Position numbers and translations under genes: made by a program. Shown piece after piece: positions 41,264-48,131 of a DNA stretch of 64,000 nucleotides. The number at the start of each line of letters is the position of its first letter. Position 1 is the first letter of the stretch. The stretch is from Candidatus Sungiibacteriota bacterium. GTDB lineage: Bacteria; Patescibacteria; Paceibacteria; Sungbacterales; SURF-37. The notes under the pieces were generated by a model. The model saw nothing but the letters and a program-made list of their open reading frames with translations. It searched no databases and was not told where the DNA came from. The DNA lies in NCBI GenBank assembly GCA_016186145.1, contig JACPMF010000004.1:1-64000 (forward strand). Reading direction: 5' to 3'.

Positions 41264-42788
41264 TCTTGGCATCTTCTTTAGCAAATCCTAAAATCTTATA
41301 TGTTTCTCTGGCAAGACTGCCAAAATCTTTACTAATAAAAAGGTGTTTTAACAGTTGACGCCTAAATTGTTTATAACCACTACCTCCTCGATAGGAAAGT
41401 TTAAGAACAAGATCATCTTCGCTTAATCCTTTCGCCGCTGAAGATCTCCAATCAAATTTAGACAATTCTTTGGCAAGTTTAAATACAAAATCAGCAAGTA
41501 TTTTTTTCTTCTTTAAATCTTTAAGTTCCGATGCTGAGCTCGACTCCGCGTTCGGATTCCACTCTTGTAATCTCAACTTTTCTCGATTGATAAATAGTAG
41601 ATCATTTGTAACATTTAAAACCACAGAAATTCCTTGGTCATTGTTAAGCATTGTGTAAGGACCAACAAACGCAGGATCTCCGCTGACTGCCTTTTTATAT
41701 TCTTGTTTCTTGGCATCGCGCAACTCAAGAGCCCACTTTGCCTTAGATTTTCTAACAGCGTCCCTTAATTCGTTCCAGAGATAAATAAGCAGGGCCGCTT
41801 GTTGGCTTTTATTCCAAGGAATTGCAATTTTATCCTGACCAACCGGTGCTCCAAATAGTCCGCCGATAGATATGCCTCTACCCTCAAATGACTTAACGTA
41901 TGTTTTTAATAAAGCTCTTACCCAAGCTGCTTGAGTAACAGAGGGACCACCACTTTCCCCAAGCATGTTGATTCTATCGTACCAAGCACTATCCTTTTCT
42001 GACCATAGTATCTCAACTAGCTCTTGTGCTCGAGTTTCTCGGTAAACCTTATGGCCTTCAAATCTCTCAAGCCAATCTTCTGTCCGAAGTAAGGGGTACA
42101 GATCAAAAGCAAGGCTTGGGTTAATTCTTTTGGGCTTAATATTGATTGTCCAAAAAAGATACGCTTGCCAACTTATATCAAGACCGTAAAATGCAACAAC
42201 TGGAAGTTCATAATCTTCAGCAATACTTTTATCCTCAAACGCTAACAGTCGGTGTTGCCCATCAATAATCTCAATGGGAAGTCTCTGTTTGGCCTGCCAG
42301 GTATTTGAATTATTAAAAGAAGCTGGCAACTGAACCTCGGCTATGTTTCCTGCTAAATCCCTTACAGTCACTAGATCGTTCGGATCAACCCTTTCTCCAT
42401 CACGCGTATCTTTGGCAGCTAAAATATTTACAACGATAGCTGTAGGTAACCAGCCTGGCTTTTGTAAATCATCAAACCTTTTCTCCTTACGTTGGGAATC
42501 AGTCAAATCTGACCAGGGATATCCGTATTTTATGTATTTCGCAATTTTTTCTGATCGTGACGGTTCGTGAGCTCGTTGTAAACCGGTCCGCGACGCTAGA
42601 CTCCTGCGATAGACACCTGAGAGTACCTGAAGTTGACGGGCGGAAAGTGAAAAAACGTAAAAATGATTTTGAGGCTCTCTACGATGCTCATTATTACTCC
42701 ACTGAACAGAATCCCAGCCTTTAAGCCATTGGTTCACTTTTAAGGCCTGTATCTTATTTGGTTTGCGAGGCTGGGACTTCTTTTTCAT
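41253..42788 (-). CDS. DGQHR-domain (DndB/DpdB-like) protein
   Basis: 511 residues. The hallmark IDGQHRLLAF is near residue 180, with an upstream region (YVFSLSARQLQVLSGV) and downstream FWTINIKPKRINPSLAFDL as in DndB-like ParB-fold proteins. DGQHR proteins accompany DNA phosphorothioation and deazaguanine systems, where they act as regulators or in modification. Here it is paired with a methyltransferase and nuclease instead. AT-rich, like the whole island. Confidence 0.78.
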   Translation of the reverse strand: MKKKSQPRKPNKIQALKVNQWLKGWDSVQWSNNEHRREPQNHFYVFSLSARQLQVLSGVYRRSLASRTGLQRAHEPSRSEKIAKYIKYGYPWSDLTDSQRKEKRFDDLQKPGWLPTAIVVNILAAKDTRDGERVDPNDLVTVRDLAGNIAEVQLPASFNNSNTWQAKQRLPIEIIDGQHRLLAFEDKSIAEDYELPVVAFYGLDISWQAYLFWTINIKPKRINPSLAFDLYPLLRTEDWLERFEGHKVYRETRAQELVEILWSEKDSAWYDRINMLGESGGPSVTQAAWVRALLKTYVKSFEGRGISIGGLFGAPVGQDKIAIPWNKSQQAALLIYLWNELRDAVRKSKAKWALELRDAKKQEYKKAVSGDPAFVGPYTMLNNDQGISVVLNVTNDLLFINREKLRLQEWNPNAESSSASELKDLKKKKILADFVFKLAKELSKFDWRSSAAKGLSEDDLVLKLSYRGGSGYKQFRRQLLKHLFISKDFGSLARETYKILGFAKEDAKNAR

Positions 42789-42859
42789 ATAATTTATTTA
42801 GATTTTCTACATCTATATAATAGCAAGTTGAGATCTGCTAAGCATGTTTCTTTATAATA

Positions 42860-43075
42860 TTAAAATTTGGCAAAAAAGTTTCCGATTTTTAAATTTAAAG
42901 CCTTCGCAATTTTTTCTATATTTTCCAATGTTATATTTTTCTCGGCTCTCTCAATCATGCCGATGTAAGTCCTATGAACGCCAGCGCGGGTGGCTAGTTT
43001 TTCTTGAGATAATCCTAATTTAGTTCGCTCCTCACGAACTCTTTTGCCAAATTTGATTAAGATTTCTCGTTTCAT
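42860..43075 (-). CDS. XRE-family controller (C-protein-like) regulator
   Basis: 71 residues, one helix-turn-helix: GLSQEKLATRAGVHRTYIGMIERAEKN. Size and sequence match restriction-modification controller proteins. It is the first gene of the minus-strand island, and its upstream region holds paired ACTATAGT palindromes. It probably delays nuclease expression after transfer. Confidence 0.85.
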   Translation of the reverse strand: MKREILIKFGKRVREERTKLGLSQEKLATRAGVHRTYIGMIERAEKNITLENIEKIAKALNLKIGNFFAKF

Positions 43076-43082
43076 AGTTGAT

Positions 43083-43129
43083 AACTATAGTATATGCACT
43101 TGCTAACTTTGGTGCTACATACTATAGTT
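43083..43129 (-). promoter_or_regulatory. C-box-like operator of the island
   Basis: AACTATAGTAT (43083-43093) and ATACTATAGTT (43119-43129) are inverted copies with the inner palindrome ACTATAGT, 25 bp apart. A TATACT -10-like box on the minus strand overlaps the proximal site, 13 nt before the controller ATG. Typical for an autoregulated C-protein promoter. Confidence 0.7.
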
Positions 43130-43135
43130 AGCATA

Positions 43136-43357
43136 GTTTGAGGGGAGGAATTTCGGCGACCAAGCGAGCCGACCAGCAGGGCGGCGAGCCAGTCCTCCGG
43201 AGGAGGACTTTGTGGAAAACAGTAGAAGTGTGGAATGGGGGCGTAGCGTAGTGAAGTCGGACTTTGATTTTAGAGGTAGAAACGCAAGGTAGTCATTCCG
43301 AGGTAGGGTGAATGACTACCCGAATGACTAGGTAAATCAATCGGGATTTTGCTCAAA
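43136..43357. repeat. Right long terminal inverted repeat of the restriction-like island
   Basis: Exact reverse complement blocks of the left repeat: 72 bp (43136-43207), 26 bp (43254-43279), 78 bp (43280-43357). A unique 46-bp segment (43208-43253) separates the first two; in the left repeat the unique segment is in the other gap. Confidence 0.92.
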
Positions 43358-43384
43358 CGGCGTCCGAACAGTCTCATAAAGACA

Positions 43385-43445
43385 CCACAATTCAAAACTT
43401 TTCGACTTGTCCCCGGTGAAAAAGGCGAAAAGTTTTGAATTGTGG
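43385..43445 (-). terminator. Long hairpin directly after tRNA-Ala
   Basis: 20-bp perfect arms CCACAATTCAAAACTTTTCG and CGAAAAGTTTTGAATTGTGG, the right arm touching the tRNA 3' end. Probable terminator or processing signal. Confidence 0.65.
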
Positions 43446-43514
43446 ACCGGATGGGATTCGAACCCACGGTCTCCTCAATGCCATTGAGGCGCTTTACCAC
43501 TAAGCTACCGGCCC
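43443..43514 (-). tRNA. tRNA-Ala(GGC)
   Basis: Acceptor GGGCCGG / CCGGTCC (one G-U), discriminator A, D-arm GCTT...AAGC, anticodon arm CCTCA-ATGGCAT-TGAGG and T-arm GTGGG-TTCGAAT-CCCAT. Confidence 0.93.
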
Positions 43515-43578
43515 TAGAATAATTTCGCAGAAATTATTCGGGCGATCCCGCCATTGGCGGGATTTAGCCCAAAAATTC

Positions 43579-44097
43579 TTATTTTCTCAATTTCTTAACA
43601 ACTTTATTTATCTGCGGCAGGAGCGATCGCGCATTGTTGATAACAAAACCCGGTTTTAATTGCAATTTCTTTTTCTTGCGATGCAGGGCTCTTCGTAGAT
43701 AGTGAACACGAATGGCCTCTTCGGCGCTCTGAAAAAGGTCCTTTCGTGAATACCGATGTTCCCTCAATCTTTTCAAGATTAACCTTTCCGGAGTCAGCAC
43801 CCTGATAAACAAAGTCCCCGCACCGAATTGTTTTGCAAAACGAACAAGCTCTTTTTGCCTTTGCGGCCGGACCGCGTCGAAATCAAGCACAACGGATTTT
43901 CCGGAGCAAAAAGCTTTTTGCGCCATCTGTTTTGCAATCAGCGGCGCCCGTGAATACGGCTTTCCTTTTTTGCGAAGGAGTACGCGGATATCGTCGGTTC
44001 TTATATGAACGGCTCCAATTCTTCGGGCAACAATTCGCGCAACATGCGTCTTGCCTGACCCTACCGGCCCGATAAACGCAATAAGAAAGAGTCTCAT
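43579..44097 (-). CDS. AAA_33-type nucleotide kinase-like ATPase
   Basis: 172 residues from ATG 44097, which has AAGGAG five bases upstream; a GTG at 44103 overlaps the previous stop. The P-loop is IGPVGSGKTH, with a Walker B-like SVVLDFDAVRP and a basic C-terminus. It resembles zeta-toxin/AAA_33 small kinases; the substrate is unknown. In a minus-strand pair with a coiled-coil protein. Confidence 0.72.
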   Translation of the reverse strand: MRLFLIAFIGPVGSGKTHVARIVARRIGAVHIRTDDIRVLLRKKGKPYSRAPLIAKQMAQKAFCSGKSVVLDFDAVRPQRQKELVRFAKQFGAGTLFIRVLTPERLILKRLREHRYSRKDLFQSAEEAIRVHYLRRALHRKKKKLQLKPGFVINNARSLLPQINKVVKKLRK

Positions 44098-44099
44098 TG

Positions 44100-44447
44100 T
44101 CACTCCTTGCTATCTGCTAATACGCCCCCAACCTCCTGCAGGCGTCCAATGAAATCGTCTCGCTCTCCTTCGGAAAAATTTTCTCCGTCTCGCTGTAGTT
44201 TTAGCCGGTTGACGTCTTCGCGAAGCTGCTTCAGTAAATCAAGGGCCTGAAAGTACCGTTCTCTCCCCAACTCGCGCTCTAGACGCGGATCATAAACACC
44301 CGCCTCCACGCGGAAGAGAACGCCGTCAAACGCATTAAGCCAACCGGCTTTTTCTCCAGCATCTTTTTCGGCGATTTCACGGACTGCGCTTATTATCTCT
44401 CTGATTTCAGAAAGACGGCTTGTTTCTTGTAAAAATTCTTTGCTCAT
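44100..44447 (-). CDS. Helical protein of unknown function
   Basis: 115 residues, charged, predicted coiled-coil or helical bundle (EIREIISAVREIAEKD; DLLKQLREDVNRLKL). It precedes the small kinase with a 2-bp gap or an overlap. No domain recognised. Confidence 0.5.
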   Translation of the reverse strand: MSKEFLQETSRLSEIREIISAVREIAEKDAGEKAGWLNAFDGVLFRVEAGVYDPRLERELGRERYFQALDLLKQLREDVNRLKLQRDGENFSEGERDDFIGRLQEVGGVLADSKE

Positions 44448-44529
44448 ATATTTTTACCAGCACGCTGCAGTAAGACTGAATCATTAAAGCCAACTTATAA
44501 TAGTTTTAAAAACGAGAACCCGCCACTTG

Positions 44530-44808
44530 CTACTGCAATTTTACATCAGGCCGTTTTAATGCAACCTCTTCACGCAACACTTCACTCGCTTGCATATTAA
44601 AACCGAACGAATCTAATTTGGTTTGAATTTCTTTTTGAGTACCCTGCTCAACAAGAAACTTTCTCATAGCGTCGCGCTCCTCTGTTGTAATACTTCCCTC
44701 ATTTCCTTTTAGGTAACTTTCCCATTTATCTTTTGCGGCCTCGCGAAACCAACGGCCGAAACTTTCGTCGTTTTCTTCATATGGCAACTTTTTTACTCCT
44801 TCTTCCAT
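44530..44808 (-). CDS. Small helical protein of unknown function
   Basis: 92 residues, acidic, mostly helical (FREAAKDKWESYLKGNEGSI). No membrane helix. It lies between tRNA-Arg and the coiled-coil gene. No family recognised. Confidence 0.45.
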   Translation of the reverse strand: MEEGVKKLPYEENDESFGRWFREAAKDKWESYLKGNEGSITTEERDAMRKFLVEQGTQKEIQTKLDSFGFNMQASEVLREEVALKRPDVKLQ

Positions 44809-44825
44809 GAGCCGTAATTATCTGA

Positions 44826-44897
44826 CGCCCTCGAAGGGAATCGGACCCCCATCTGCCCCTTAGGACGGGGCCGTTCTATCCATTGAACTACGAGGGC
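44826..44897 (-). tRNA. tRNA-Arg(CCT)
   Basis: Acceptor GCCCTCG / CGAGGGC with discriminator G, anticodon arm GCCCC-GTCCTAA-GGGGC (anticodon CCT) and T-loop TCCGATT. Confidence 0.93.
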
Positions 44898-44957
44898 AAT
44901 GAATGGTTATTATCATAATAATATAGCGCATTGTTTCCCTTTTTTCCACACTTTCGG

Positions 44958-44968
44958 TATAATATAAT
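44958..44968 (+). promoter_or_regulatory. Possible -10 region of htrA
   Basis: Two overlapping perfect TATAAT hexamers (44958-44963 and 44963-44968), about 56 bp before the htrA ATG. No clear -35. Confidence 0.35.
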
Positions 44969-45023
44969 TCGTTACCGAAATTTCCTAAATAAACTAAAAA
45001 CTATAAACTAATATCTATTTTTT

Positions 45024-46073
45024 ATGACCCACGAAGAACAAGTCATCCGAACGGTTCAAAAAGCAATGCCGGCGGTAGTAAGCGTTGTGGTCGCCAAAGA
45101 TCTCTCATCGCTTGAAGCGCAGGGATTTCCTTTTTTCGGCATGCCCGAAGAGCTTTTTGAAGAATCGGAAGACGAAATCATCGACCGCCTCCCCAAAACC
45201 GATGACGGCAAGATACGCATCGGCGGGGGCTCGGGGTTTGTTGTTGATTCATCGGGAATTGTCCTGACGAACAAACACGTGGTTACCGACAAAGATGCCG
45301 AATATACGGTCGTAACCCAGGACGAAAAAAAGTACAGCGCCCGCGTTGTGGCGCGCGACCCGATCAACGATGTCGCTATTTTAAAAGTTGAAGCAAAAGA
45401 TATGCCGATACTGGAGCTTGGCGATTCAAACAACATAATACTTGGGCAAACGGTAATCGCGGTCGGCAACGCTCTGGGAGAATTCAAAAACACGGTATCA
45501 ACAGGAATTGTTTCGGGGCTTTCCCGGCTCATCAGCGCCGTCACCGATATGAAAGGAAACGTCGAACGCCTCCGAGGACTGATCCAAACAGACGCGGCAA
45601 TCAACCCCGGAAACTCCGGCGGCCCGCTCGTGAACTTGAGAGGCGAAGTAATCGGCATTAACTCGGCCGTCGTCTTTGGCGCGCAAAATATCGGATTCGC
45701 AATCCCGATAAACAAAGCAAAAGAGGATTTGGAAGACGTGAAAAAATACGGCCACATCAGGAAACCGTTTTTGGGCGTCCGATATCTCATGCTCAATAAA
45801 GCGATCCAGCGGAAACTCAATCTAATCACCGATCACGGCTGTCTGGTGCTTCGCGAAAAACATGGCCATGGCATTGTAAAGGGAAGTGCCGCTGATCTTG
45901 CCGGCATCCGCGAGGGCGACGTGATCATTGAAGCGGCCGGCACGAAACTTGACGAAAAAACAACGCTGGAAGACATCCTCGATAAAATGAAAATCGGCGA
46001 CGCCCTCCAAATGAAAATATGGCGAGCGGGAAAAGAATTTGAAGCAGAAGTTAAACTTGGAGAACGATCTTGA
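45024..46073 (+). CDS. HtrA/DegP-family serine protease
   Basis: 349 residues. Trypsin-like triad: His in TNKHVV, Asp in DPINDVAILKV, Ser in NPGNSGGPL. One C-terminal PDZ domain follows (AGIREGDVIIEAAG). The visible start MTHEEQVIRTV has no signal peptide or membrane anchor, unlike most HtrA, and no in-frame upstream extension was found; the protease may be cytoplasmic. No Shine-Dalgarno. Confidence 0.88.
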   Translation: MTHEEQVIRTVQKAMPAVVSVVVAKDLSSLEAQGFPFFGMPEELFEESEDEIIDRLPKTDDGKIRIGGGSGFVVDSSGIVLTNKHVVTDKDAEYTVVTQDEKKYSARVVARDPINDVAILKVEAKDMPILELGDSNNIILGQTVIAVGNALGEFKNTVSTGIVSGLSRLISAVTDMKGNVERLRGLIQTDAAINPGNSGGPLVNLRGEVIGINSAVVFGAQNIGFAIPINKAKEDLEDVKKYGHIRKPFLGVRYLMLNKAIQRKLNLITDHGCLVLREKHGHGIVKGSAADLAGIREGDVIIEAAGTKLDEKTTLEDILDKMKIGDALQMKIWRAGKEFEAEVKLGERS

Positions 46074-46075
46074 TA

Positions 46076-46207
46076 AATTAACCTAATTATTCTAATTGAC
46101 CTAATCAAATCCTAATGCTCAAATATCTAATGTCTAAAACTTTTGGTATTTAGTCATTGGGTATTGGGAATTTTTTAGAGTAATTAGAGCAATTAGAATA
46201 ATTAGAC
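46076..46207. repeat. Inverted repeat between convergent htrA and glycosyltransferase
   Basis: CCTAATTATTCTAATTGACC on the left and GAGCAATTAGAATAATTAGA on the right, built from CTAAT words. Likely bidirectional terminator. Confidence 0.65.
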
Positions 46208-46211
46208 TTTT

Positions 46212-47786
46212 TTAGCGGCTTTCCGGCTTCTGGTGGCGATACTTCGGCGTTACCCAAAAACCGAGGCGCCATCCGAACATAAGCCGTGTTTGCGCCTCAA
46301 GGCCGGGAAGAGAGCCAAAGAGAACTATCGTGAAAGGCAATAATACCCACTGCAAAACCATCCAAAGCCGCGTCCGGATGGGTTTCGACACCGGCCTCTT
46401 GGGAAGAAGCGAAACGGAAATAATGGCTGAGGTAACAAGCCCGAACATCGCAAGCGTCATAATGCTTCTCGTGATCCGCGGCAGGTTATGAGAAAGCACC
46501 GTTGTCCCGAAACGCGTTCCTCCCAAAATCACCGGCAGCCAGCCGAGAAAGAACAGAATAAACGCATTCGTCGCCCACGCCCAAAATCCTTCAAGCTGAT
46601 TGAACGCGAAATAAATTTTTTTCTGAAGCGGAATTTTTTTGTTTTTCCAAAACCCGAAAAGCGTGTAGGGCACATTCTCAACCCCCCACCCCCACCGCCG
46701 CTGCTGAATGTATACGTTCTTCGCGGTTTCGCGAAGAGTCGGCCCGACATTCGCATCCATGGAAACCGGATAGAAAAGCGGAACCGTGCGCCAATCGCCG
46801 TCGTAAAAAAGAAAAGCCTGCCAAAAAATCCGGGAATCTTCGGAAACGATATTCGTCTGCCAATATCCGATCTCAACAAGCGCTTTCATCGGCATGGAGT
46901 GAGAAGAAAAAGTAGTAAGCCGTTCTGGCCGGGACTGCTGCATCGTCTGCCAAAATGTTCCGGAGACCGCAACGACCCGGGAGAAAGCCGGCGAATCCCA
47001 AATGTTATTATTATAAACCGGAATCGGTTGATACGAAGAACGAAGCGGTTTTGAGGACGTCAGGTATTCATGGGTCAGGACAGAAAAGTATCCGGGAGGA
47101 ATCTGGGTATCGATATCCAAAGAAGAAACAAGGACATGCTCGAGCGGAACGCTTTCTTTGTCGAGAATTTCTTCCTTTGCCCGCCGGGCCGCCCATGTCT
47201 CATTCGAACCTTTTCCGGGCATTTCGCCCGGAAGATTTGCCGGATGGACAACCGCAAGGATCCTCCCGAAAAAAGCAGAGTTCTCCTTTTCTATATTTTC
47301 TGCTACCACCCGCGCCTCATCCCCCGCCCGTTCTTCGGCCGCAAGAACAACCCAAAGATTCTCATGCGGATAGTCCGAATTCCGTATCGCCTCTACAGCC
47401 TCGCTCACAACCACATACGACTCTTTATAGAACGGCAAAATAACGAGATGGCGTATATCGCGCCATGAGCGCACCCCGAGTTCTGAAGGATACTCGGTTA
47501 TCCCGTCAAGCTTTTCCCGCCAATTTATTTTCATCCTGCGACGCATCTCGCGATACCCGGCGCGCAGATGAATCGACAAAAATACGGTTTTAAAAAGCCA
47601 GTAAAGATCAAAAGCGATTATAAAAAAACTGGTAAACACCGGGAGAAGCCATGAAAAAACAAAAATCCCCGCGATGGTAAACCACGCGACCCCTCCGGGC
47701 AGAACCTCAAAAAAACGATACAACAACCGATCTCCCTGACTTTTTATATCCGCGGCCCCGACCGCCTTCAAATAAGAGTCGTCCAT
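46212..47786 (-). CDS. Membrane glycosyltransferase family 2-like protein
   Basis: 524 residues. Two N-terminal helices, a cytoplasmic GT2 domain with VSSLDIDTQIPPGYF (DxD-like) and EDSRIFWQ, then YIQQRRWGWG (the Q..RRW motif of processive synthases), then about four C-terminal helices. Cellulose-synthase-like layout. It probably makes a surface polysaccharide. No SD is visible. Confidence 0.82.
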   Translation of the reverse strand: MDDSYLKAVGAADIKSQGDRLLYRFFEVLPGGVAWFTIAGIFVFSWLLPVFTSFFIIAFDLYWLFKTVFLSIHLRAGYREMRRRMKINWREKLDGITEYPSELGVRSWRDIRHLVILPFYKESYVVVSEAVEAIRNSDYPHENLWVVLAAEERAGDEARVVAENIEKENSAFFGRILAVVHPANLPGEMPGKGSNETWAARRAKEEILDKESVPLEHVLVSSLDIDTQIPPGYFSVLTHEYLTSSKPLRSSYQPIPVYNNNIWDSPAFSRVVAVSGTFWQTMQQSRPERLTTFSSHSMPMKALVEIGYWQTNIVSEDSRIFWQAFLFYDGDWRTVPLFYPVSMDANVGPTLRETAKNVYIQQRRWGWGVENVPYTLFGFWKNKKIPLQKKIYFAFNQLEGFWAWATNAFILFFLGWLPVILGGTRFGTTVLSHNLPRITRSIMTLAMFGLVTSAIISVSLLPKRPVSKPIRTRLWMVLQWVLLPFTIVLFGSLPGLEAQTRLMFGWRLGFWVTPKYRHQKPESR

Positions 47787-47893
47787 AACTTCAAGATTAA
47801 CGCATGGGGAAGGAAATGAAATACCTCACCGCGAGTCCTTGGGGTGTATAACAATAAACATATTTAGGCATCAATTTAGCAAATTCGTCAATA

Positions 47894-47921
47894 TTGACTA
47901 CAACTAAGATGCTTCTACAGT
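47894..47921 (+). promoter_or_regulatory. Possible promoter of the prkA cluster
   Basis: -35 TTGACT (47894-47899), 16-bp spacer, -10 TACAGT (47916-47921). It would give a leader of about 200 nt. The gap 47787-48131 otherwise shows nothing I can identify. Confidence 0.35.
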
Positions 47922-48131
47922 TGGTATTAAGATATTGATGCTGGAAAGAAAAGGGCAACCAAACACTTAACGCGGTTAAGTGCTCGGCCAGTCTATTCCT
48001 AGGCAACATACCATCGCCGGTTTTTTGTTTACCAGTGCGATGATCTTGTTCCTTAATAAAATTTCCAGTAGGGAAAACGTATCGAGGCTCAAACTTCTGA
48101 CTTTGAATTCTGAAAAAAAGGAGGGTGCGAA

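Noticed and set aside
45056..45829. 257-residue minus-strand ORF
   Set aside because: Antisense to the conserved HtrA catalytic domain.
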